Shown here piece by piece: positions 47,913 through 60,967 of a stretch of DNA of 64,000 nt. The notes below the pieces were generated by a model. It did no database searches, was not told the origin of the DNA, and was given only the letters and a program-made list of their open reading frames with translations. This stretch comes from Pachyseris speciosa (Eukaryota; Cnidaria; Anthozoa; Scleractinia; Pachyseridae). Position 1 is the stretch's first letter. Each line of letters begins with the position of its first letter. Position numbers and translations under genes: made by a program. The stretch is from contig JAEMWC010000998.1 of the NCBI GenBank assembly GCA_016490735.1, positions 146,001-210,000 of the forward strand. The letters are read 5' to 3'.

Positions 47913-48345
47913 AGAAGTTTTTTTTCATTTAAGATGTGTGTCGAAAGCTTGGTGAACTGTGTTTACATGGTTCGGTCAGTAAATATTGTTCTACGGCTTT
48001 CATGGCTTCGTAGGTATTTACTGTATGAACTGTGTTTGCATGGTTCGGTAAGTAAATATTGTTCTGCGGCTTTCATGGCTTCGAAGGTGTTTACATAAAA
48101 TATTGATAATTCCCGTTTAGGGAATTTAGAAGCCAGGAAACACACAAAATTCTCGAAAGAAAAATGTTCCGAGGAATAACCGACGTGCGATACTACTCAC
48201 TTTCTACTAAAGTGGCCACGTTGCCAACGTGGTTGCTCCCGTGGTAGTGGTTATCACACCCGACTTGTAACCTCGGGAACGTCGGTTCGATTCCGACTCG
48301 GGGCAAGAGGCAAACTGTGTTTGCATGGTTCGGTAAGTAAATATT

Positions 48346-48868
48346 AAAACGCCAGGTTTTGTTGTGGTCGTGTGATCCGTTATTTCTGCCCAAGTAATAT
48401 ACATAAGGGTGTACAAGAACGGCTTAATATATTGTATTGTAAACAAAGATACATTGTCTTACCGACTGTTATATTGCTGTCAAAATATTAAAGGGAGTCA
48501 AAAAGCTAAAACACTGAGGCTCTGTAGGATCTAAAAAGATAAGCTGATCGAGCTAGGAAAGTGAGATAAAGGATCCGTCAAAGATGAAAAAGTTTCAGAT
48601 TACTTTCACGGTAGGTTTTCATTTTTTGATTTGAGATATTTTACAGCCCTGATAAGTATTTTTTTTCTTCAACGTTATATCAACACTGATCTCTTTGCAA
48701 CCTTGTATGCACCTTCTGTTGCATTGTTTGGTATTCCATCACGATCTCAGTAAAGTTTAATAGATTGCCCATCTCGGCCAGCAAAACCCAGTCTTACTAA
48801 TCTCTCTCTCATTTGTCACTGCACAGTGTAGTTTTGGTAGTGGAGCTAAGGTGTAGCAAACTTGGGTT
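48346..48868 (+). repeat. Promoter/first-exon block, copy 3 (gene 3)
   Basis: As 30546-31080 but cut short: about 465 bp present in unit 1 (31070-31530), including the left end of the hAT element, is deleted at about 48868. TATA-like stretch shortened to gttatattgctg. Confidence 0.68.
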
Positions 48869-51800
48869 GCCCCCTCCAGCAAAACTAAATGTTTTTGTTT
48901 TTCTAATACAGTGTTTGATTTTGCTGGGCTATTTCTTGTAGCTATATTGGTCCGAAATCTCAAGAAAACTGACTAATTGACTGATAAATCTTCCTTCAAT
49001 GCAAATTCCAAATAATTATTTTGGAAGTTCTTTTGAGGCAAAAGCCAGTACGAGTTGCATGTGCTAATGAAGACGAATGGAAGGGGGAAGCAAGCGACAG
49101 ACTGTACCGAAATTTTGTGCTACTCGTTGGAGTACAAAAGTTACTACCCTCTCTGCTCTTCTTGCTAAATATGGCTCTGTACTTTTAGCTCTCGTGCAAG
49201 CTAAGAGCTGTAACCTTGGCGATGCATACCAAAGCGTAACAGTCTCGCCAAAGAATTCATTAAATCAGCAAGAGGAGATGAATCCTGGCAAAATTAGGTG
49301 TGGAGTCCAATCAGCCAGGTAGCTGACTCTATCAACGTCACCCTGGTAAAGCGAAGCGAAGCAAAGCTTCGAGGGCAAATATGCTAGTTTTAAGCATCTA
49401 GATTTCTCGGAGAAGTCTAATTCTGACGCAGCTGGCAAGGTGGAGGATGAAACACGCGGTGGAGCCAGAGTCAGGAAAAGAGGGAGCAATGCCTGATTGC
49501 AGTCCGCAATAATTTCCCGCCATTCACAAGGTGCTGTCGATCTTTCTAACCACGCCTGTCGGAGGCGTCAGTTACGAACGCTCCCTCTCAGCCCTACGCC
49601 GTCTCAAGCTATGGACTTGGTCATCAATGACAGAAGATCGGTTAAGTGGCCTTGCTATGCTGTTAATTCATCGCGCAACGGACTTCATTCCCACTCCAAA
49701 AGAGATATAAGACATGAAGTCAAATTGGAGAAGAATCTAGAACAGCCTAATATAGACTCGTTTTTGAGACTTGGTATTCTGATACCGAAACCTGCAATTT
49801 GAGCTCAGTTCCTTCAAGCCAATCTCTGTTCAAACTAACGAAGGCTTTCAACTCATTTTTGAAACCATCCATACAAAGTGTTAACTACTGTTCGCAGTAT
49901 AGCTTGAGTTAAAGATGGACGGTATATAAATCATCATTGTGTAGCAGAGACCTCGGGGGCAATTTCAAACTAAACAAGGTGTTTATGCCATAATAAATCA
50001 TGACAAATTAAAACAAAAAGCGTCAGTGTGGTTTGTTTCCTTAAAGGTATTAGAGGCAATCCTCTGTGTAGGGGTGAAAACAAACGTCCAACTAGAAACC
50101 CTGTCTGTATACGGGAGACCCCTGTGAAGGTGTGCGGAGTTTGCCCCCGCAGACAAAAAATCCTAGGTACGGCCCTGTCTGACAAGAATAAACTGGATAC
50201 ATACTTGACAGGAAATGTTGCCACTTCACTATGTTTAACCTTTCAGCAACAGTGCAAACCCAACTTGTTTCGCATTTATACTAGTTGCTTTTTCAAAGCT
50301 CAAAGCTCTGTAGTTACTTAGCTTGGCTCTCTATTCACTTCTGAATATAACTCTCTCTGAAACATTTTCTCTCCGCACATTTTCGGTTCAAAACGTTTGA
50401 ACAGGAAGATCTACGACCACCCGACGTGATGCTGGTTGTTTTGTGTTGGGCAATCTCACACTCCTGATGAAATGGTTAAGTCACAGACGATGGTATGAAT
50501 TATTCTTCAAATAAATCAGTTTATAAAGAATTTTTACTAACACCGGGCCAATCAGAAAGACCAGTCCACTACTTGAGGGATGGAAGATGGAAAATGGAAT
50601 GGAGGAGTTGAGTCAGTTATTAACGTATGTTATTTACATAGATCTAGTTCGTCCGAACGTACCAGGTTTACACTTTAAAATCCGCACCATTCCTTAGAGG
50701 TTCCTCTTGATAACCTAGGAAATTATGGCCATTAAGGGCCGTTCTGTAAGTGCCCCCACAACGATTAGCACGTTTTAAGAAGAAACTTAATCCACAACTA
50801 ATTGGGCGAATAGCAACTATGAATATTGATGCTGTCTTGAGAACCAGCACTCAAATATTTGTTCGGGTGCTCGTTTTCTTTTTAGCTGATAATGATTGTC
50901 TTGAGTTAAATGCAATTAATATCTGGAATACAATGTTGTCAGGTGATGCTGTCAATTTGATTTCAAAAAGAAAAACAAAGGTTGCTATTTTTGCCGTTAA
51001 AAGCGATACGTTGTTTAATTTTCTGCGAGGCAATGCAGTCACTTTCAAAAAAAAGTTGGATGGAAAAGCCATTTAGAGGTCATGTATTGTGGTCATAGTA
51101 AGTAAACTACGTGAAAAGAATGCAAAAGCCTCTGAAAGCTACAAGAATCGAAAAATCGAAAAGAGAGGTGAGTGGACATAATATAAACCAAAGACGACGA
51201 CAACTTTACGGTAGGTACAGTGGTTGAAGCTCTGGAAGGATCGTTATTATTACATTATTATGAACATAGGAACTCAGTTTTGGTACTCAACTGGAAAGTC
51301 CAACCAATTCACCCGACACAGATTCCAGTGAATCATTCCAATGAATCATTCTGGAGAGAGGTCGTTGAAAACCTTGTTATGGCACGAACATAAGTTAATA
51401 ATGACCTGTGTATTTCAGAAAAAGTCCGCTACATGTTACGAAAAGTTATAACCGTTCATTGTCACTGCGAGCAAAGTGTTCCCGTCCCCTACTCCCTTGG
51501 GATGAATTAAGTGTCAGGTATGAAGCATATCTGCGGTTTTAATCATGGAAGTGAAAGCAAATATCTGCAGCTTTTTGCAAATATTAAACATGTCGTTGAA
51601 AAGCCCTTGCGCAAGGTTTTGAAACCTGTCTCTGCTCCAGTGAAAAACAAAGGTTGTTTGCTAATGTGGAAAAGATTAGAAGTGTGCATTGATTGGTATG
51701 GTTATTATCGCATTTCTGTTGAAAATTAACCTGGAAGAGAAATCACACCTTTCTACGAAGACTGTTTCAAACCCATACTTTCAGTACTACTTTATTCACT

Positions 51801-54800
51801 CGAAATTTGCCGCCAGATGGAGAAATGCATGATAAATTAGTTCTTGCCACGTATATGTTGTAGTTTAATTTTATCCTTGGTTCAATTTTTATTTTCCTTT
51901 GTTCTTGTGTATGGTAAAGTATGATAATGAGTACAAAAAAAAAGGAAAATAAATATTGAACCGAGAATAAAATTGAACGATGGCACATATTTCTCTAAAG
52001 TGAAGAGATCTTGTCTAAGCACCACTTAGAGTTTGTTGTAAAACCTGTTTCGAGAGATTGTTCTAGCCTCCATTATGACCGCTGAATCAGCCCGTGTTGG
52101 CTTCCGCCACTGGATACATGGTGTTGGTGACCTGAAGACTAATGTTCTCTCAAAACCCCAAGAACAAGGTAACGGCTAACCAACGGCGAGTTTGACTAAC
52201 GGTCGTCGGTCGAGGGTACAAGTCGCGAGTTGTGGGTGTGGGTGTTGGTGTGGGTACAAGACGTGGGTAAAATTAATAATAGATTAATAAGTTGATTGAT
52301 AATAGCTATAGCTGTTACTTTATTTTAACCTACCGGACTACAATTCCACTCATTACATGTCAGTATCTATGGTCAAGCAAGTAAGGAGAGGAACTGCTAG
52401 GAGACAGGGGACTGAAATAAAACTGATATTCCACCACAAAACCTTAGCACCCCATGGAATTAACATCGAATTTAAATTCTGAAATTTCCATGAGGCAACC
52501 TAATCTTTTCAGTTTCTTTCCATTTTATGTCATATTTTCGCGCACCAAGCGCGCGCATTCGTGTTTTACTCGTTTCAATTGTTTAATTTTGAACAGCGTG
52601 CACGCGACCTATCTTCCGTTAGCACGAGCGTTTCTCGTTAATAACAAACACTGGCGAAGGGGTTATCCCCGTAACGTCTGACTTTTAAGACACAAAACAG
52701 TTGCTCAGCACTCGGAAAAAAACCCACAGCCAAACTACCCTTTAGCACTCATTTAACTCGAGTGCTACGCAGCAAAACCATTTTTTGTACTATAGCTATA
52801 GTATAGTATATTTTTGGAGGAACCCCTCCCCGCCTCCGCCGCCGACTTAAAAACATTATGTAGGTGGCAAGCCTAATATAGATGACAAATTGCAACGTTG
52901 TCTCCTACTCAAAGCATAAAAAAAAAAACAGAAATAATTTCATGCAAAGAAAGTAGCAAAAAATATATCGAGCAATAATAAGTGATAAGTCATTCAACTG
53001 ATTTATTCCTAAAAAAACTGAATATATACTTCAAAAAGGAAGGAAAGCAGTCAAACATAGTCTCAATTATAAACTGGTCATACAAGCCCTTTCGAAGAAA
53101 CCCGCGGAAGGTAAATTATTTAATTAAATATAACACAATGGAAGAACGTCATGAAATGTTTCTATCCAATGAGAATGGAGCGTCTCGTTATCGGTGGGGA
53201 GGAGGAGGGTATACACGTGCCTCATAATATGGGCCATACGGGGAGGCTTCACTCTAAACAGATGCCCTCTTAGTATGAGAAAACGCAGCAAAAAGAAAAA
53301 AAATGTCAGTATGTTTAAGGTCGTTAAAAAAAGACTGCGGAGACAAAAGGTTACAGTTTATTTCTTTGTCTTATCAGTCTTTGAAATATAAGAAAGGGCT
53401 ATAATTTTGAGAAAATTCGAAAATTAAATCGGTTGTCGATTCTCAGTTGAAATTGGTTGTCAATTCACCATTGCCTTCATCGGGCGCACGTCTGCTTTCC
53501 CCCTCTTGTTCCCTTTTTTAGCGTCTGCCACGCAGGCTATCATGATCTATTCAAACAGATCATCAGACACCGCGGCCCCACAACAATTCTTTTTTTTATA
53601 TCCTGTGGACCTCATACTGGGTACCAGAGTTTTTATTCTTCCACCGAGAACCACACGCAAAAACCTTCTATTCAACATCACCAGGGCTGAGTTGCTCTAA
53701 GCATGGTTAGCGCTAACCATTGGTTATTGTATTAAAACCTATATGTTGTGATGGTATTTAACCCGGGTTAGCGCTAACCATGCTTCGAGCAACTGGGCCC
53801 TGACCGCCAACGCAACGTTGTCATCTATATCAGGCTTGCCAGGCTTGGTGGTGGGGAATCTAATATCAATCAAATTATATTAGTAAAGTGGTGTTAATTT
53901 TAAGGATACTTCACAAATTAATGTGATCAAGTAAGCTGAAGCCACTCTAAAGGCACTAAGGCCACATTGTAGCGGGCATACCCCTTAAATCTACCAAAGC
54001 AAATATTGAGCCCAAGCATTAGCAGCCATGGACAGCTGCTTCGGCCTTGTTAGGCCTCATCAGCATGGCATAGCTAATGCTCAGGCTCAAGTACCCATAA
54101 TCAATAAAACAAGCAATGAAATCTTAAAGCTTGTGGGATGTGGCTGGAGTGACAAGGACACTTCACAAATTAATGTGATCAAGTAAGCTGAAGCCACTCT
54201 AAAGGCACTAAGGCCTTGTCCCTCCAGCCACATCCCACAAGTTTTACGATTTCATTGTTGTTAATTTTACCCGCGTCTTGTACCCAAACCCACACCCACA
54301 CCCACGATCCACGATCATTAGTCAAACTCACCAACGGCTCATTAGCGTAATATTTTGTCATCTCATTGCAAAGAATGAGGGACACAGGTGCGCAGTTCGC
54401 AGCGACGCTAAAAAAATGTCTAAAATAGGTCGAGCGTGAATAGAGAGACTTGAGTGAACAAAATTAAATTTTTTGGCATGCCTCTTTACGCTTTTGACTT
54501 TACTACTGGTATCAATCATCCGATTATGTTCCTTTACATCGGTAGTCGTCCTTTGAAACAAAAATTTCTCACTTTGGAGCTTAATCAGTTCGCGATGGTT
54601 TTGAATTAACTTTAAAGTCGATCTTTCTTCTTTGGTAAGAAGAATATAGCGGAATGCCGTTTCAAACTGAATCGCCTTCGAACAAGTCTTACTTCACAAG
54701 CCCGTGCTGGAACGAATTCCCTGGTATCAATCAGAATTATTCTTCCAAAACAATGTCGTTAACATCCATGGAACTGTTTTTTTCTCAAATTTTCGGTTTA

Positions 54801-57800
54801 CCACGGTAATCAGCATTGAAGTTGGACTTTTTTCAAGTCTACTTGGATGAAGATAAGTCTTCATAGAAGCGCCATGCATAGGTGCTGTGGATGTTTCGCT
54901 TCTCCCCGCACTTTCGCAAGCTCCAAGCATCGCCATTTTGTCCTATCTGCTTGGTAGCCTTTCTTCTCATTCAAGGCTTTTTTACGGATAGAAATCGGAT
55001 AGACTGAGAATGATAACAAATCCTTGCTGCGAGATCGCAGGAAAAATAGACAGGAGAAAATCAAATTTTCATGCAATACGTACGTGATCGTTCGAAGTGC
55101 AGTGCACTTTCATACGCCAAGAATGTCCGATATTTTGCCAAAACCGACAAAATCAATTTATTTATTAGTGGAAATTTTCCAGGCAACAAACTTTCTTTAA
55201 TATCTTTTTCTCTTCGCTGTTCTAGACAACCGTGGACTACTCGATAGGGCCATCTTGGCCATTTTGGATCGCCTGCAAATTGCTATAGCAACGATCATCC
55301 AATAGCATTTCGCCAAAAAAGAAAGTAATTGACAGTGCTTGAGACTGCTCTGAAGTGACTCCGCCCCCTCATGTCCCGCATTCCTGGATTAGTTACTAAT
55401 ACTAGCTATTGTTTCAATGAAGAATATCCTCTCAAAAATCAAGTCATGGAAGAGGCTGGTTAAGAATCAAAAGCGCAAGGAGCGTCTTTACTAACGTAAG
55501 GTATTATGAAAGTAAATGCAAAAAAGAAGGTTACGTTTCTGTAACAGTTTTGATTGAAGAAGAGGCCACTCTCGTGCTTGCAGTTCTCAAAATTGTGTAT
55601 TGTGTTAAACGTTTTGAGTATTATGCACGAAAATAAAATTTTTGAAGCGACAGTTGGCTTGCCATCTGGTTTGATAACTTGTCATATACCCTCTCTCCAG
55701 CCAATTTTAATGTTTAAGAAAATTTAACGCAAAAGAATACCCAGGTAAATTGTGGAACAAAACTCAGTAGCTGCTGCTACTTACCCCCTTTTACTTTCTC
55801 ATCGGCGTCCTTATGAATCATTGATACTTTTGCTAGTTTATCAGATTTTTCTCCCAAACCTTTGAGCCACTTCCAGTGCTAGGAGGGCGATGAAGCAGCT
55901 CGTCAAACGCTACTTAAGTGTTCACTACCTGCAACCTTATGAATAAATGATAGTTTTTCTATTTTATCAGATTCTTCCCCCACACCTTTGAGCTGCTTCC
56001 AGTGCCCGGCCGTCCAGGGAAACAATGAAACAACGTGCATCGCTGCTCAAGAGTTAGTTACCTGCAACTCTACAGACGACGTCTGTGCTTTTTTTAACCT
56101 TACGTTTGTTTCCAACTTGATGATGCCTGTGACAACCTTCGCAAAAGGCTGTCTCAATGAATCTATTTGCAGTCCTCTTTGCCAACAGTTCAATGACTCG
56201 ATTGGTCCTGGATTTGTAAGCTGCAATTCAGGATGCTGTAGTGTCAGTGGATGCAATCCTGGTAAAGTGCCAATGCTAAAGGCCAACTAATACGCTGCGA
56301 CCAGTTTTGCTTACCACTGCGGTAGCGAGCTGCTCGTTAGCATGCAATGCAAAGTTGTTGTTTTTTTTTACAAATCTCGCCATCCATCATTATCTCGATA
56401 GTAGGCTTTTGAAACGCGTTTTCAAAATCCTACGAAATTGAAAGTGCAGTGCGCGATGAGTTGCAAGTTCCTGATTTACACGTAACAATTGATATCATAG
56501 TACCCAAGTAATTAAACTTCAGTCTATCTACCAATGACTTTAATGATAATTTTTCATCTTAGGATTTGTGCAATAGAAATGCTTATATCATTTATTCTTG
56601 AATATGTAAATGATCATCCCAGTTATGCACACTACTTAAGCACCAGTGAAAATAAATTAAGAGAATGAAAAAAAAAATCGTCAGGCTTCGACGGGACCCA
56701 CTGCCGATACCCTCTGCGATACCTTTGCAGCGCTCTACCAACTGAGCTAACAAGCCAACTGGGAGCTGGTCATTTTGTTGGTTCATAATATACCCGTGAG
56801 TGATTATTATGTAAATACGTGTGTCTGTATCACCATAACTAGCCTACTTTTCAAGATTGAAGAATAAGAGACTCTGTAATTGTGTGTTTGGATACTGTTC
56901 CAAATTTTTGCTCCGACGCTAACAAACGAGTTTTATCAGTGATGGTTTAGTTGAGAGTGTTTTCGATAAAAAATTTCCAGCTGAAGAGGATATTTGGTGT
57001 TGTATTTGTGAACTTGGCCTGTCGGAATAAACATATCAGAGATGCTAGGCGGTTCAATATTGTTTGAGACATCAAGCATTAAGATATCTACATCTACATC
57101 TATATAGTTCCAGCACTGATGTGTAGCATAGATATTGGTATTATATTGGATGAAATGAAGTATGCAATAGGATGTTTTCGGGATTGGGTAAGGTTCCTAA
57201 CGAACCGTCCTTCTTAAAGCACTAGAATTTTTCTAGGTGCGATTTAGCAGCTAGGCCCTATGCAACAAGACCATATGACAGATAAGGGAATATTAGGGAC
57301 CTATAAACATGTTGTAACGTTGAGAACGGAGTAAAATGTCTAAGTCTAGCTATAATTCCGATGTTTCTACTTATCTTTGAAGCAATTTTGGGTTAGCTTG
57401 AAAGTTGGGCTGTTAGTACTAACAGCAAATTTCGTCCTGTTGTTATAATATGATGGGACTTCAGAGAAACATTAAGTCTCTCTCTATAGTTTTACAGCCT
57501 TAAGTATTAAAAACACGAAGAGTTTCTTCGTAAATAAATGTTTTAATACAGCTTTTCATGGTTTAGATACTTTTCTAAACGTCATGCAGTTAGACACCAA
57601 ACAGTGAGACGACTTCCTAACCGGACCCACTCGAATGAATGAACCGGAAAACGACTGAGAAATGAGCAAAACGATATGGATATGGCTGTAGAAGAACATT
57701 GCACTGGTTACTCCAGTTGATATTCATAACTTTCACTTGATTGTGTTGGTACTCGACAGAGTTTGAAATGAATCTGAGAAGGCGCCTCATGGCCCGTATA

Positions 57801-60800
57801 TTTCCGTAGTATTGCCAGCCTCTAGATATCACATTTTTCTGCCACATTTTTCTCCCTTTAAAATAAATGTCCGAGACAAAACGTTTTTGCCGAGACTAAA
57901 GTTCCATACAATCAGTAGCCCACGCTGGCTATGACGTAACGATTTTGTTGTTTAATTGCGTGTTGCGTATATGACAAATGACGCCAGTCCTTTCGGATCA
58001 ACACAGCAGTAAACGGACTAAACGAGTTTTTCCGAGCTTTAGCGCCCATCATTTACTTTGGTAAATTCCATTTTGCTGCTTTTTATTTTTCTGTAACCCT
58101 AACTTAAGTTGTCAAGCCGATTTTTTTAATCAGAGGGAGAATTTCTGAGTCTTATGGAAGCTGTATTTACAAGCAAGTTGACGTTTCTCTTGGGTTAACA
58201 AGGATAGACAAAAACAACAACTTTGCAAAGGACAGGATTTTTCAGGTACAAAGAGTTGCTTCTTTTAGTAATAAACCCGCGTAGAATGATAGTTGTCAGT
58301 TTAGGCGCCTAAGGCCAGCCGTGCTATTGCGGTTTGAAACGTATTGTTGAAGCGAGAGTTTTTGGATAAGTTTTCGAGGCTAGTTGGTACCCATTCCAGA
58401 TTTTAACACCAACACGTGAAAAGGCCTTACTTTGAACATTAAGTGCGGATTGTTAGTTAAAAAATGCTCAGATGTTGATTAGCGTGTGCTGTAAGAATGA
58501 ACAGTGGCAATTTTAGAGAATAAATTTGAAATATTAGTCGGTGCAGAATTAGTATTGATGTTGTACATCAAATTAGCAATTTTCTCATAATATAGGAATT
58601 GGAACGGTAGAGGTTTTCCTTTCAAGAAAAGAGGTATTGCATGCTCCCTTGGTTGAGCAAAGTGAAAAAGACGGAGTGCACGTTTTTGAAGGACAAGAAC
58701 TTTATTTAACAAGGTCTTAGATACATTTCCCCAAGAAGTTAATCCATACGTTATATAAGGAGCAATGAGAGACTTATAAATATCAAGAAGGGTTTATTTA
58801 GGAACAACATGTCTCAATTTCGCAATTAAACCGACAGTTTTGCTTATTTTTGTTGTGAGGGCATGAGTATGGTTTTTCCAACTTAAACTTTCATCAATTA
58901 ATAACCCAAGAAATTTAATGCAGTTCTTATCTTCAAGAGGTACATTCTTATTTTCTTCATTGTCAAAAATATTAATCTGGGGTAGGTAATTAAGTTTTGT
59001 TTTGGTGTAGGCGAATAATAACAAAGGTTGTTTTCTTTATGATATAAGTGTAAGTTTATTTGAAGTTGTTCAATTCAGCATTTACGGCTATTAATTCTAA
59101 TGTCTTGAGGTTTTCGTGAAAGTAAAGGATATTAGTATCATCTGCAAAACGGAAAAATTTAAGTTTTCTGGAGCAATGTTGAATATCATTAACATATAAC
59201 TAAAACAAGAGAGGCCCTAAAACGAATCCTTGGGGTACACCACAAGTAACTACTACTTTATCCGAAATGTAAGAGTTAATCTCAGTTGTTTGAGTACGAT
59301 TTGTTAAGTAAGAGGAAAACGATGGCTACTGATTAATGATTCCTCGAAAACCGTAATAATTAAGTTTATCAAGTAATATTTTATGGTCCACAGTATCAAA
59401 AGTCCATATTGGTACGGATGGTTTCTACCATGACATGTATAGCATGTTCAGTTGAGTGTGTTGAACCGCCGCTTCGCGGTATTTCATTGCAACAGTGTTT
59501 TCTCGCGCTTACTATTTTCTCTCGCTCACCGTTTTTTTTTTATAAACTCTCTACCGGGTGTGTTCATTGTGTCCCTGACGAAAACTACTGAACTGACAAT
59601 TTGTTTCATTTTATACTATCAGTCTATGCCGTTTAAACACCTCTTTTTAGCGGTGAGCTGACTAAATTATATTTCACAAAGCAAATTATCTGTGACCATT
59701 TAGTACTGAAATAACTATTTTACCCGCCTTTTCAATAACATTAATAACTCTTACTAATTTTTTAAGACTCTCTTATGTTTCTCCAATATTGGACCGTTTC
59801 AAGTCTTTCTGTAGTTTAGTTCTTAGAGATTTCTAACCAATTTCATGTTCTTAAATCAACTATTATGAGAAATGTCTAGCCAGCATCAAGCTCTAGAATA
59901 TTATCGTCACCTACAGTAGTTTGAGCTTATCCCTAACCTGTTCCTTATTCGTCGGTTTGTCCGGTCGGCTGTTCCTATTTCGGGCTATTGTTCGGCTATC
60001 GGTTAGTTTTACTTCTCGATCATCTCATTTGCTCGCCGTCTAGCGGCAGGGTCGTTCGGTCGTTCATTTTATTGTTCCGGTCTGGTTTTCTGGCCGCCAG
60101 CGCGTTGAGTCATTTCGTCCATTTCTCAGTCGTTTTATTCATTCATTCGGCGTGTGGGGTCTCACTGTTTGGTGTCTGACTGACGTTTATAAAAGTATCT
60201 AAACCAATAACAGCTGTATTAAAACATTTCGAAGACACTCTTTATATTTCTATACTTAAGGCTGCAGTACTATACAGAGAGAGTTAATTTTTCTCTGAAG
60301 TCCCATCACATTACAACAAAAATCTGCGTTAGCCTGTACCACAAACACAAATTTGGTCGTGCTCATGATGCTGTATCTCTCTCTGTCTTTTTTTTACCTG
60401 TACCGTGCCAGTGTGCAGTGGTCCGCTGACGGGCTCCTCCGGGGTATTTACATCCCCGAATTTTCCAGACAACTACAACAACCTAGATTTGTGTATCTGG
60501 ACAATCACTCTTCCAGCGGGACAAGCACTCAGAGTTGAATTCACGTCCTTCGATCTTCAGTTCTGGTAAGTTTAGGTTAGTCTCAACACCCATACATTTT
60601 TGTGTCCAAGTTGTCACTTGTTACTGCATATTGTCCAGAAAAGTTAATGAAATATTTTTGTGAGTCCAATTCTAACTCTTTCTTTCTACTGGAGGTAGGT
60701 TTTTGTACAAACTGTAACTTTATTCATTTGATATTTTCCTTCTCCTTTAACTTTTTTTATGGATGTGAAATTCAGAACGTTCAGGCAAGCTATGCAATCC

Positions 60801-60824
60801 ATGCATATAGAAGTAATTGGTGAA

Positions 60825-60867
<43 letters not shown>

Positions 60868-60930
60868 GGTAATTGGTGTTGGTTGGGCCAAAAGTTTTCT
60901 TAAGATTTGTGGTGAATCCAGTCATCGCAA

Positions 60931-60967
<37 letters not shown>

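Larger units (their letters stand above)
47070..48345 (+). repeat. Tandem array of tRNA-like units, unit 2
   Basis: Orthologous to 29270-30545. tRNA-like segments at 47183-47257, 47514-47588, 47840-47912 and 48235-48305. They keep the same differences between repeat positions as in unit 1, so the four-repeat array existed before the units duplicated. The third (47840) has the best acceptor stem and is followed by T8. Confidence 0.78.
52188..54329. mobile_element. Mutator-like element, unit 3
   Basis: Same element as in unit 1, flanked by ACCAACGGC at 52179-52187 and 54330-54338. It carries the MITE and the retrozyme-like insertion. Confidence 0.7.
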
